Source: Pseudomonas sp. MYb327 (GTDB taxonomy: Bacteria > Pseudomonadota > Gammaproteobacteria > Pseudomonadales > Pseudomonadaceae). Taken from it: a DNA stretch of 64,000 bases. The first letter of the stretch is position 1. Each line of letters begins with the position of its first letter. Where the stretch lies: the NCBI RefSeq assembly GCF_040438925.1, contig NZ_CP159258.1, forward strand, positions 3,238,001 to 3,302,000. The letters are read 5' to 3'. This document shows positions 8,932 through 17,158 of this stretch, piece by piece. The position numbers and the translations under genes are program-made. The notes under the pieces were generated by a model that did not search any database, was not told where the DNA came from, and saw nothing but the letters and a program-made list of their open reading frames with translations.

Positions 8932-9113
8932 GTCCGACAGGCAGCTAAGTGGCGACTTCTGCCGGTAACGACAGGCAGAGTTCGGCCAGAAGCGGCCATG
9001 CGTGATGGGCAATTTCCGGTCAGAAACAGATTCTCCGTCCTAAGACTAACTTGCCTATCCCCTGCATGGTCACATAGTAATATCGGCACTTCATTCGTGA
9101 CATCGGTGCAGAA

Positions 9114-9506
9114 ATGCCAGCAGAAATAATGCAACAGGATGGGCTGATGCTGAGCATCAGGCCGTGTAGCAGCCGGATGGGCTGCATCGTCGTTCGACTC
9201 TCGGGCACTGATCTTCACGCGGAAATTACAACGGAATGGTTCTCATCTTCAGATCATCAGCCTCGACTCGACGGATTCTTGGCATCGGTTGGGCAACTTG
9301 AGGATGGGCTCTCTAAAGAGTGGCTTTCTGAGAGCGAAGATTTTGCACTCTCGGCCTGCCTGGATCCTCATTACCCGGGTTTGGTGTTCTTGCGCGTCTA
9401 CTTGGGTTCAACGTCAGATGACGATTGCGACTGGCAAATAAATGGGTCTTTGTTGGTCCTCCCTAGCCAAGTTGAACGCTTTGCAAAAGACCTGTCCGCA
9501 ATTTAA
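9114..9506 (+). CDS. DUF6228-like small protein
   Basis: The frame gives up to 130 residues, but the start is uncertain: ATG codons at 9114, 9129 and 9147 are all in frame, and 9147 (MLSIRPCSS) has AGGAT about 8 bases upstream. The body reads PRLDGFLASVGQLEDG, EWLSESEDFALSACLD, and DWQINGSLLVL followed by a C-terminal helix. This order resembles DUF6228 proteins as I remember them, which are small proteins of unknown function often found near polymorphic-toxin or accessory loci. I could not verify this. No signal peptide or membrane segment is present. Confidence 0.55.
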   Translation: MPAEIMQQDGLMLSIRPCSSRMGCIVVRLSGTDLHAEITTEWFSSSDHQPRLDGFLASVGQLEDGLSKEWLSESEDFALSACLDPHYPGLVFLRVYLGSTSDDDCDWQINGSLLVLPSQVERFAKDLSAI

Positions 9507-9648
9507 TGGTTCGGTCGGATTCAAGTCTGTGGACCGCAGATGTGCAAAGTGGCGTGTCGGGTGCTAGCGGCCAGAAACAACCATGCAGAATCGTGCATTC
9601 GCAACCAAGTCATGGTCAGAAACCGAAAATAACCTACGGAAATAAAAC

Positions 9649-9999
9649 ATGGATTTGGTTCAGATCGCACCTGCGGCATACCACATAACGGACGACTACT
9701 AGCATCTTCTCCAGGCAGAAGATGGCGCTGTTTATATTCTCGTCGAATGTGAAGCGTCTTTCGTGAGTTACGAATGCCGGCTGGAGTGCAGCACGACAAC
9801 AGCACAGAAAGTTAGGGCTGCACAGCTAAAAGCTTTCGATGAAGCCCATGAAGCGTTTGAAAAGGAAGAGGAACGGCTTGATCACAAGATCGAGCAATCC
9901 CGTCGCCCAAATGCGGCATGGCCTACAGAGGCTGACTATAAACCTTGGACGGACGCGAAAGATGCACTGCATGAAGCCGGGAAAGCTCTTGAAGAATAA
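9649..9999 (+). pseudogene. Small ORF interrupted by an in-frame amber codon
   Basis: Reading from ATG 9649 (with GGA 8-10 bases upstream) gives MDLVQIAPAAYHITDDY, then TAG at 9700-9702, and then the same frame continues as HLLQAEDGAVYILVECEASF into the charged helical segment that ends at 9999. The frame after the stop is open for 98 codons and has coherent protein-like composition on both sides. The simplest view is a 116-codon gene with one nonsense mutation. The downstream half could be restarted at GTG 9763 (78 residues), for which no ribosome site is clear. The family is not recognised. The C-terminal half is rich in Glu, Lys and Ala and may be coiled coil. Confidence 0.6.
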
Positions 10000-10492
10000 G
10001 CAGAAGGTATCGCCAACTGACGACATCTCAGCTGGAGACGTCTGATTTTCCGCTAACGTGATTGCAGGCCGTTTACGGGCGGCTTTTTAGTGCTTGGGAT
10101 ATTTTGATTTCCTGGCCGCTAACAGCGAGGTGGCACGCGAATGGCTCTTAACCCCGACCCACCCTGTGCGGGAAATCCGTTGATCTGCCAGATTCTCCCG
10201 CCTGATACTCCGCCGAAAAGAGTGGTTTACGACCGACAGAAAACGGCCAATTACTGCTCCTGACCACGGGCACCACGCCTGCCTAATGCGAGCTTCCATA
10301 ACCAACAGTTTTGGATGTTATACAGGCGCCAGAGTAGGAATGTGAGTGGCGGAATTGTATGATTAGTAGCGAGTGGCATACTGACATCACCACCAAACAG
10401 TGCCCCCTCTCAAGGATGATCATGCTCAACGTAAGCAGAAGCATTAACAAAGTCATCCATTTGAAAATCACTACCAAAACCTAGGATCATTA
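10000..10492. other. Intergenic region with second copy of the degenerate module
   Basis: No gene is supported in these 493 bases. A short GC hairpin followed by TTTTT (about 10,066-10,088) may end the upstream transcript. CCGACCCACCCTGTGCGGG at 10,153 and AGTGGTTTACGACCGACAG at about 10,220 repeat the two halves of the module at 7,498-7,690. A minus-strand hydrophobic frame at 10,283-10,477 was considered but not called. Confidence 0.45.
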
Positions 10493-11419
10493 ATGACTGT
10501 TGCTGCTCAAGCAAGGCCACAAAACAATATCGTTCACGCAAAAGGCAAAATCGACCGCTCGCCTTGGGGAGATGCATTTTGTGCTTTTTTTATCGCGGCG
10601 TTTATAACCAGCGCCGTGCCTATTATTGCTGCCTATGCCATAGAGAAGCCTATTCCACCACTATGGCCATTGGCAGTATTTCTACCGACGACTCTGATTG
10701 TCTACCTGCGTTTGCGGATGATGAAGGTACGTCAATGGACAGAGTCATGGCCAACCTTATCAGCAGTGGCTAACAGTAAAGTGACACAGCTATTGACTGC
10801 TGCTTTCAGCATTGTACCGATGGCCGTTGCGGTGGCCAAAGGCATGGGATTGGAGCAGAAACTGCCGTTTACGCTTTATCTTTACTGGATCTGTGGTTTG
10901 GCAATGGTCGTTTTTTTGCTGATTTTTAGAGCCACAGCGCCCGTTGTATATCGATACAAGTCATATAAGGACCTGATGGAATGTGAGGGCGGACTTCAAG
11001 TATTGCGTGAGGACTTGGAAGAACTCAAACAGCTCGCCAAAAATAAACGCACCCCTTTCGACGATGTCAATGAACACGTCTTCCTGGAACAGGACATCGT
11101 GGACATCAAATGGCTCCAGGCAACAGACCGCAATGAAAGCCCTGAACTTTACTTTCTAATGCGCAAGTATTCGACCAAGCTCGGGAAGTGGAAACGACGC
11201 CTACTAACTCCCTTGCTCGTCATCCCGGCTTTCGTGCTAATCACCACAACACTTAGCAATACGTTACTGGTAGGGCTTGAGGCGTCAGAACAGGCAGGTA
11301 GTCAAGGTGGTTTCATCCCAAGTATCTATCGCGGAGTTTTAAGTCTTAATCCTTTTTACGACAAGAAACCTAAACTGGCCCAAGAAGGGTGCTCCGTGAC
11401 ACCGGTTCACAGCGACTGA
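10493..11419 (+). CDS. Multi-pass membrane protein, unknown function
   Basis: The 308-residue product has hydrophobic segments near residues 28-50, 56-72, 100-116, 127-146 and 241-263. A cytoplasmic-looking charged region of about 80 residues (CEGGLQVLREDLEELKQLAK onward) lies between the fourth and fifth. AGGA lies 6 bases before the ATG. I do not recognise a transporter or signalling signature. A two-part layout with a soluble helical insert between membrane blocks is common in accessory effector membrane proteins, but no function can be assigned. It appears to be transcribed alone. Confidence 0.65.
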   Translation: MTVAAQARPQNNIVHAKGKIDRSPWGDAFCAFFIAAFITSAVPIIAAYAIEKPIPPLWPLAVFLPTTLIVYLRLRMMKVRQWTESWPTLSAVANSKVTQLLTAAFSIVPMAVAVAKGMGLEQKLPFTLYLYWICGLAMVVFLLIFRATAPVVYRYKSYKDLMECEGGLQVLREDLEELKQLAKNKRTPFDDVNEHVFLEQDIVDIKWLQATDRNESPELYFLMRKYSTKLGKWKRRLLTPLLVIPAFVLITTTLSNTLLVGLEASEQAGSQGGFIPSIYRGVLSLNPFYDKKPKLAQEGCSVTPVHSD

Positions 11420-11740
11420 ACCCTTTTTGGCTTGGTTTAGTCTTCCTCCTATTTGGCCTTTCGACAAACAGCCATAACCGGTTTCGCTGGTTTCTGAAAT
11501 TCGTTAGGAATGGCTGATCAGGTAATCTTCAAACGAGTGAGGCACGACTCTCAGCGAGCTTTATCGATGTCAGCTTTGGGTCGTCGTCTACCGGACATAG
11601 CCATGAAGCGTGTTGGTCAAACCAAGCCCAAAGGACTGGTCAGGTCGAACGCAAAAAATTGGCGAAGCCTGAGCACTTACCAGCCCAGCCAGCGGCTAGA
11701 TGAACTAGGATTCTCGCATCACCACTCAAGGACGATAGCT

Positions 11741-11959
11741 ATGTCAGATAGTTCAGAAGCCAAGATCGCCACTGCGGACGCACTTACATTGCTCCTGCAC
11801 AATCAGCACGCTTTGGGTGCTGCCATAGAAGAGATCGCCAAGTGGCTCTCTGAGAATGGTGTAGGGGGTGTTGCCGCTAACGCTACAGCGGCCATGGATA
11901 CGCTGGATACGAATGCTCAAGCAATCACTGACGCAATCATGCGACTACGCCAATCGTAG
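11741..11959 (+). CDS. Small hypothetical protein
   Basis: The frame is open from 11510, but the internal ATG at 11741 is preferred: AAGGACG lies about 7 bases upstream, and the sequence before it is arginine-rich and does not look like protein. The 72-residue product (beginning MSDSSEAKIATADALTLLLH) is alanine-rich and predicted helical, with no cysteines, signal peptide or membrane segment. Similar short proteins of unknown role are common in Pseudomonas. The evidence is limited to start context and composition. Confidence 0.45.
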   Translation: MSDSSEAKIATADALTLLLHNQHALGAAIEEIAKWLSENGVGGVAANATAAMDTLDTNAQAITDAIMRLRQS

Positions 11960-12161
11960 GTCGCACCTAAGGAACGGACCACTGGGCACACTTTCGAAAA
12001 CGCCCAGAGAGTAGTTCGAGTTCAAGAAGGAATCGGTTACAATCCACTATCGAGCGAGCCTTCACTTCGCTATCGTTACCGTCGCCAACCCAACGCGGCA
12101 AAGAACGCCTCCACCTGACAATGTGTCCCGGCAATTTTAAATGGGGATTTAAGACAAAAGC

Positions 12162-13163
12162 ATGAAAGATCTAATAAAGGCTATGCTGTTGCTTGCCGCA
12201 GGAATTCTAGTACTTACAGTGATTTCCGGCATTATTAAAGGAATTAATACATATTACCAGGCCAACAGTACAATCATTAACTTTTGGCTTTTCGCATTTG
12301 CCGCCACCACCTTTCTAGCGACATGTGTTTTCACGCTACATTTCCATCCAAGAAAATTAAGACGTGAGTTCTTAGTTAGAAAAGACAACCTAATACATTT
12401 AACCAGCACTATCAAATCTTTATCAATCGGACATCCGGGTTATGATTTGAACGGATTTACCGAACAAAGCAACTACACCGCCATAAAAAAGAGCCTTAGC
12501 AATAAGCTAGTAGAGTGCATCGCTTACAAAAATATAGAGCCACACCTACAGGTTCTGCGACGCAAGAGAACTCAACTAGTATATACAAACGACTACGGAC
12601 GGAAGCTGGATGAAAAGTGGATAAAAGAGCGCGATTACTTCATAAGCGAAATTATGTTTCCGCTTAATGCAGAGTTTATCCAGAATCACGTACTTGTTCT
12701 AGTGTCCGAGGAGCTTACCTATTACTCCGAAATTAAAGACACGAGCATTAAAGCTCATTGGGCAGATTGGATTGAAAGAACTATTCCAGAAGATCAGTCC
12801 GCCATAGTGTTTAAGGACAACATGACAGGGCATGAGTACGAGCACTATGTAGCTGAAATCATTCGCAGCTCAGGCTGGACTGCCAATGTAACAAAAGGGT
12901 CGGGCGATCATGGCGCTGATATAATTGCTGAGAATAATGATGAACGTTTGGTTGTGCAGTGCAAGCAATACTCTTCAACCGTTGGAAACAAAAGCGTCCA
13001 AGAGGCTTATTCAGCTCAAGGATTCTATGAATGCCATCATTCGTGTGTAGTGACAAACTCTATTTTTACTCCAGCCGCCAAACAGGCCGCCAAGAAACTT
13101 GGGGTGAAGTTACTCCACCACGATGATCTGCCTGACTACCTGATGCATCTCGAGTCAAACTAG
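12162..13163 (+). CDS. Membrane-anchored Mrr-type restriction endonuclease
   Basis: Two transmembrane segments lie near residues 8-25 and 41-61, followed by a charged helical domain of about 150 residues. The C-terminal 110 residues form an Mrr_cat PD-(D/E)XK nuclease: GHEYEHYVAEIIRSSGW, then GSGDHGADIIAE with the Asp near residue 250, and VVQCKQY with the QxK catalytic residues near 265. The family cleaves DNA, often modified foreign DNA; the membrane anchor suggests action on incoming DNA at the cell surface or a sensory role. The gene is AT-rich and stands alone. Its stop codon at 13161-13163 is followed within 3 bases by the left copy of the ffs-flank repeat. Confidence 0.85.
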   Translation: MKDLIKAMLLLAAGILVLTVISGIIKGINTYYQANSTIINFWLFAFAATTFLATCVFTLHFHPRKLRREFLVRKDNLIHLTSTIKSLSIGHPGYDLNGFTEQSNYTAIKKSLSNKLVECIAYKNIEPHLQVLRRKRTQLVYTNDYGRKLDEKWIKERDYFISEIMFPLNAEFIQNHVLVLVSEELTYYSEIKDTSIKAHWADWIERTIPEDQSAIVFKDNMTGHEYEHYVAEIIRSSGWTANVTKGSGDHGADIIAENNDERLVVQCKQYSSTVGNKSVQEAYSAQGFYECHHSCVVTNSIFTPAAKQAAKKLGVKLLHHDDLPDYLMHLESN

Positions 13164-13165
13164 AG

Positions 13166-13280
13166 TGCACCACTTAGGCGTGCCTGATCACCGTCACACT
13201 TCGAGATTGCTTTATCATAAATCTCTTGAAAAACCCAGGATTTAGCTACAGATGGCGACACCACCACAGATCCGTGGCTG
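13166..13280. repeat. Left copy of the ffs 3'-end/flank repeat (att-like)
   Basis: The first 40 bases (13166-13205) match 16823-16862 at 33 of 40 positions by direct count, including TGCACCACTT at one end and GTCACACTTCGAG at the other. Beyond this, 13206-13280 aligns more loosely with 16863-16940, which covers the downstream flank and 3' end of the ffs RNA gene. It includes GATGGCGACACCACCA versus GATAGGTGGCAACCCCACCA. The copy looks like a decayed duplicate of the ffs 3' end. Confidence 0.7.
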
Positions 13281-13374
13281 ATCGTTTCGAAACATGCAGC
13301 ACAGGCATAGAGAGGCGGGAATTCGATGCTGACTCCTTATAACGACAAACTGACGGCTGGAAGGGTGTATTCAA

Positions 13375-15336
13375 TCAATAGTCGTGCGACTCGCGGTATT
13401 TCTGGTACTTGTGGTAATCGATCCAGTCAACCACATCGTAAGGAAGGTAAAGCTGCTGCCTGGCACGGGAGATCGCTATGTACACGACACAGATCCGCTG
13501 ATCGAACTCATAGGCGTCCTTGAACTTCACATTTGTGAGCAGCTCGGGCGTCAGCAGCACGCGGTCGAACTCCATCCCCCCCGCATCTTCTGCCATCATA
13601 AGCATGCAGCTCTTTCCGGGGCTACCAATCATCCTGTTCAACCGGGTCACATCGGCGATCTTGAAGCCTTTTTCCAACTCGGACTCAACCCAGAGAAACG
13701 ACTCATCGAATTGATTGGCATCACGCACCTGTTGCCAGTCGGCCATCTCACTGAAATACGTATGTACCCCCTCCGCACTGCACTCGACGCTGTAGTATTG
13801 CGGCTTGAACAACTCGATGGCAGTAGTCATGAAAAGCTCAAGGTCCTGCTGCGCCGCCTTGTTCGGGAAACTGAACGCACAGCTGGCATCGTGCATCTGG
13901 ATCACCCATTTCATCGTGTCCCAGCGAGATGCGGTGAGCACCACGCAGCCCTCGGGCGGCACAAAGCCTTGCGGATAATGCTCGATACTCACATCAGCAT
14001 TACGAGCGCCTTCGAATGGGACCTTGCTCTTCTCCGAGTGCAGGCAGATCAACGGGTTGACCAGACGCTCAACATTGCGACCTGAACGAACGGAGTAGCT
14101 AACATCGCTTTGCCGCACCTCACGCTTTCTTTTGACGATGACGCCACTGGCCTGCTGGTACTCATCGCCGAGGGTAATCAATACCTGGCGCCCTCTCTCG
14201 ATGATCTGTAGCAGTGAAGCGGGAACATCCTGGCTTTCGTCAATGAGAACGTGTGTATAGTGAGCAGGCACCATACAGCCCGCAAGGCTTGCCCGCTTTA
14301 TCATCAATAACCCTTCGAACCCGGTCCGACTGGCCCATGCCGGGTTTGTCTCAAGGTAAGACCAAAAGCGGCTCGAATACTCAAGAAGTACCTTGGCATC
14401 CAAGTTGGACAAGGCAAGCTTGAAATGAGGCAGGTGCTTAGCCGATAAGCTGTGATCCCTCGACTGACAATAGCTTTTGAGCACCCTTAGACAGGCGTCA
14501 AGTGCCCTCTCCGCATCGTGACCACGAAAACCGAGGATGTTCAGCTCCTGCGATAGTGCCTGCTTGCTCAGCCCCCTGACCGGCTTACTCACGGGTTTCG
14601 GCCGGGGACCGTGCAATAGGGCGTTCGCAAAGGCCTCGAAGGTCGTGCCCGTGCTCCTATCGCGTGCAATCCCCATACGCTCGTGAAGAGTCGCCAGCTT
14701 TTCAGGCGTGCGTGCCAGCACCAACGTACCTCCGGGCCGCAGACACTCCATCAGGGCACCTATCAGGTGGCTTTTCCCTATCCCCGCGTAGCCTTGAACA
14801 TGCAGATCTTCATCCAGATTGGCACGAAAGGTTCTGACCAGTTTGTCTTGTGCATCACTCAACCAGCGCTCGCGGTGCCTAGGCGTCACCATCTGCTTAC
14901 TGAATGGGTTGTTACTACTGTGGAGGCGGATCTTAAAATCGAAATCCCACTTACCATCGGGTAGCAGGTAATCCCGTGCCAATACCTCATCGGCGAGTAG
15001 AAAACGCACGTTCAATCTTTTAATGGCATTCAGACCGAAGTACAACTTTCGCGGATCGAACAGCCGCTCCGCCTCAGACAACAAACCTACGGCTGCCGAC
15101 TCTCGAGAATCGACGGCCCACGCAATGAGCTTGGCCAGGACTCGCTCTGCTGCACCTGCATTAAGGTCTTTTTCTGCCGCTTGAGCTAGATTCTGGAGGA
15201 CCAACATCGCTGCCAACTCTGGATCGGTCAGGACGCCAAGCGCCTTTGCACCATCGGCAAGCAACAAGCCCGCACAGGTTTCATCTGCAATGGGCAAGAA
15301 AACAGGGCTAGATAAATCAAAATGTTCCGGATGCAT
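13375..15336 (-). CDS. SF1 (UvrD-like) helicase/ATPase of an unrecognised three-gene operon
   Basis: The product has about 653 residues from ATG 15336 (657 from TTG 15348). The N-terminal 140 residues are unrecognised. A P-loop follows at GYAGIGKSHL near residue 190, Walker B at HVLIDESQDVP near 370, a motif III-like TLGDEYQQ near 395, and a motif VI-like VYIAISRARQQLYLP near 630. This order is that of superfamily 1 UvrD/PcrA-type enzymes, but the protein lacks the usual size of UvrD and its N-terminal part is its own. It is the last gene of a minus-strand operon with two small genes. No clear ribosome site precedes either start, so translation may depend on the upstream gene. The role is unknown; position among nuclease and HEPN genes suggests defence. 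Confidence 0.75.
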   Translation of the reverse strand: MHPEHFDLSSPVFLPIADETCAGLLLADGAKALGVLTDPELAAMLVLQNLAQAAEKDLNAGAAERVLAKLIAWAVDSRESAAVGLLSEAERLFDPRKLYFGLNAIKRLNVRFLLADEVLARDYLLPDGKWDFDFKIRLHSSNNPFSKQMVTPRHRERWLSDAQDKLVRTFRANLDEDLHVQGYAGIGKSHLIGALMECLRPGGTLVLARTPEKLATLHERMGIARDRSTGTTFEAFANALLHGPRPKPVSKPVRGLSKQALSQELNILGFRGHDAERALDACLRVLKSYCQSRDHSLSAKHLPHFKLALSNLDAKVLLEYSSRFWSYLETNPAWASRTGFEGLLMIKRASLAGCMVPAHYTHVLIDESQDVPASLLQIIERGRQVLITLGDEYQQASGVIVKRKREVRQSDVSYSVRSGRNVERLVNPLICLHSEKSKVPFEGARNADVSIEHYPQGFVPPEGCVVLTASRWDTMKWVIQMHDASCAFSFPNKAAQQDLELFMTTAIELFKPQYYSVECSAEGVHTYFSEMADWQQVRDANQFDESFLWVESELEKGFKIADVTRLNRMIGSPGKSCMLMMAEDAGGMEFDRVLLTPELLTNVKFKDAYEFDQRICVVYIAISRARQQLYLPYDVVDWIDYHKYQKYRESHDY

Positions 15337-15370
15337 ACGAACTCGCAACTAGGGGACTACACGCCAAGGG

Positions 15371-15736
15371 TCAATCCTGGCCATACTCTTCATTCGCTTC
15401 AGGGTCATCCTCCTCTGACTCACTCGACTCCCATGACGCCAGCTTGTCGATGACACGCGCGACGCCATCCCGGACCGGCAAGGTACTGCGGACATCGTTC
15501 AACCAGCCCAATTCGACCAATCTGGAACGGATCAGCTGAACGGGCACGCCAAGGTTGGCACTCAACTCCGTCAGTATTATGTGGGCTGTATAGATGTTGT
15601 CGTGCTGGTAGTCGACATAGATATGCCCATGCCCACGCCACTTGACGTCATGACGTTCAAGCAGCGGCGCCAGATGTGCCGCCAGCGCTTCCTCTACCAT
15701 CCACTGCGAAATCTCTGCACCGCTTGAGTCACTCAT
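15371..15736 (-). CDS. Hypothetical protein, second gene of the helicase operon
   Basis: The 121-residue soluble protein has an N-terminal helical half (ISQWMVEEALAAHLAPLLER), a central DVKWRGHGHIYVDY strand segment, and a very acidic C-terminal tail (ESSESEEDDPEANEEYGQD). Its start overlaps the stop of the upstream gene by 8 bases, which shows an operon with coupled translation. The helicase gene begins 22-34 bases after its stop. No family is recognised. The acidic tail could contact a nucleic-acid binding partner or mimic DNA charge, but that is speculation. Confidence 0.68.
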   Translation of the reverse strand: MSDSSGAEISQWMVEEALAAHLAPLLERHDVKWRGHGHIYVDYQHDNIYTAHIILTELSANLGVPVQLIRSRLVELGWLNDVRSTLPVRDGVARVIDKLASWESSESEEDDPEANEEYGQD

Positions 15737-16178
15737 GCTTGTCCTCGTCGTTGAAGCGAAGCTCGAAGTGATAGTCGCCTAAAGTACCCGACATAGCCCC
15801 GGGGAACCTCCTATCCTCACCAGTTACTTCAGCACCTTTCGCGTTGATCTGCTTCTGCAACTCATAAACTGCTATTTCAAGTAGCTTACTAAGGTCTTCG
15901 GGATTTTGTGCAGCTACATGCAATTGCAGATCAAACCTGCCAGGAACATGGTGCAGCGACTGCTCGGGGAGTGCTGTACGATCAAAAGTCGGACGTTCTT
16001 CAGCCTGATTGATGGCCACCCCACCAAGAATTGCAGCATGTTCATCATCCATGAGATCCAGCACCCTCGAAAGTTCCAGAGTTTTCTCCGGATGCAATTG
16101 CATCTGGTCCTTGATCCCCAAACGACGAATCTGCCACTCCCGAATCTTTTCTCGGGTCAAGTTGTCCATTTCACCCAT
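15729..16178 (-). CDS. Hypothetical protein, first gene of the helicase operon
   Basis: The frame gives about 149 residues from ATG 16178; GTG 16184 and ATG 16169 are alternatives and no start has a strong ribosome site. The N-terminal half is helical and charged (TREKIREWQIRRLGIKDQM). The second half reads FDLQLHVAAQNPEDLSKLLE and GTLGDYHFELRF, like an alpha/beta fold in which a helix sits between strands. No catalytic motif is visible. It overlaps the next gene by 8 bases. The operon has no integrase or known defence gene of its own. Confidence 0.65.
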   Translation of the reverse strand: MGEMDNLTREKIREWQIRRLGIKDQMQLHPEKTLELSRVLDLMDDEHAAILGGVAINQAEERPTFDRTALPEQSLHHVPGRFDLQLHVAAQNPEDLSKLLEIAVYELQKQINAKGAEVTGEDRRFPGAMSGTLGDYHFELRFNDEDKHE

Positions 16179-16907
16179 TTCCACTATCTCTCAATGCTAG
16201 GAGGAAGCACGCCCCTCATTAACCTAGGTGGCTGGGGCTGTCTCCAGAATCTGCCCGATCAGGAATAATCCCGCTTTGTCGGGCTTCATATGCCACAGCC
16301 TCGGGCGATGCTCACGCGGCACAGCCCCCTACCTCTTCATCGCCTGACAAGAGCCGCCAAACCCACAGACCAGAGGGTGCCTGGTAAATCTGAAGAGCAA
16401 ATTCAGGTTCTTCGTCGCTGTCCTCTTGTGCAGCTAGTGCTTCTGCTAGCTCGTTTAAAGCCGCTGCAAATCGGCGCATGTACGATATTTACTCACTCAA
16501 ATCACCATGCTGGTAGGCCATGCGTGCAGCGTTTTTCCTAAGCGTTCGGCTGTTGAGATAGGAAGTCACCTTCCGTGAAGCCTCATAAGTCGGCTTTATC
16601 GCGAATGCCACTGAATTTGCTCATGAAAGCCTGCACGACGAGCCTAAGCTTCCCGGCTATTACTGTCGCCCGTGGTTCACAGAGCACATCTTCCCAATGC
16701 TCTACGCATTCGCTGCTACCGGCATAATTCTTTGGCATTGGTGCGAAATGCACTAGACCGTTGCTGGGTCGCTGCCACACGGTGGAGAAATTGATGCAAG
16801 CACGATAATATGCCGCTTATGATGCACCACTTTGGTGTACCTAAACGCTGTCACACTTCGAGTTTTTTGACTGATAAGTCCCTGTAGAATCAAGGACTTA
16901 GAGATAG
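16179..16907. other. Intergenic region between the helicase operon and ffs
   Basis: About 730 bases without a supported gene. A short hairpin CCCGCTTTGTCGGG near 16,270 could be a weak terminator on the plus strand. A minus-strand frame at 16,583-16,780 has protein-like composition but no recognisable domain. Positions 16,823-16,862 are the right copy of the direct repeat. A 7-bp stem (TAAGTCC with GGACTTA) lies just downstream of ffs at about 16,876-16,902 but lacks a U-tract. Confidence 0.5.
16823..16862. repeat. Right copy of the ffs-flank direct repeat
   Basis: This 40-base stretch lies about 45 bases downstream of the 3' end of ffs and matches 13166-13205 at 33 of 40 positions in the same orientation. 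It contains a small palindrome CACCACTTTGGTG. Together with the left copy it brackets the three-gene helicase operon in about 3.66 kb. Confidence 0.7.
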
Positions 16908-17007
16908 GTGGCAACCCCACCAGCCACACCCCGGCACACAATGTTCCCGCTGTGGCTGCTGCCTTCCGGCTCTGACCAGGTTCACGGGTAATCGTTGCGG
17001 GGGGACC
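16908..17007 (-). ncRNA. ffs: 4.5S (signal recognition particle) RNA
   Basis: Read on the minus strand, the sequence has the SRP RNA domain IV core GTCAGAGCCGGAAGGCAGC, with the GGAA tetraloop and the AGCAGCC internal-loop side, flanked by CCCGCAACG and AGCGGGAACATTGTG. The ends GGTCCCCCC and GGTGGGGTTGCC pair to close the hairpin. It binds Ffh and directs membrane protein targeting. Ends are estimated to within a few bases. In other Pseudomonas I remember ffs between dnaX and the ligA side; here the dnaX side is replaced by accessory DNA. Confidence 0.93.
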
Positions 17008-17158
17008 GATGGGGTCACCATAACGACGCTCACCTGTCGGCGAGCCGCGCCATTGTACCTATCTGAGACGAACTTACAACCGTTCGGACGGATTAAAAAA
17101 TATGAGGCGCGTCAAGGACATGCGGGATACCACAAAAAATCGCAGCCGGCGGCAACTC

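Noticed and set aside
10283..10477. Minus-strand 64-codon hydrophobic frame
   Set aside because: No ribosome site; the hydrophobic run is typical of chance frames opposite AT-rich sequence.
16583..16780. Minus-strand 65-codon frame between the helicase operon and ffs
   Set aside because: Composition is partly protein-like, but there is no domain, no clear start and no partner gene.
16863..16907. Terminator for ffs
   Set aside because: A 7-bp stem exists, but no T-tract follows on the minus strand, so it was not called as a terminator.
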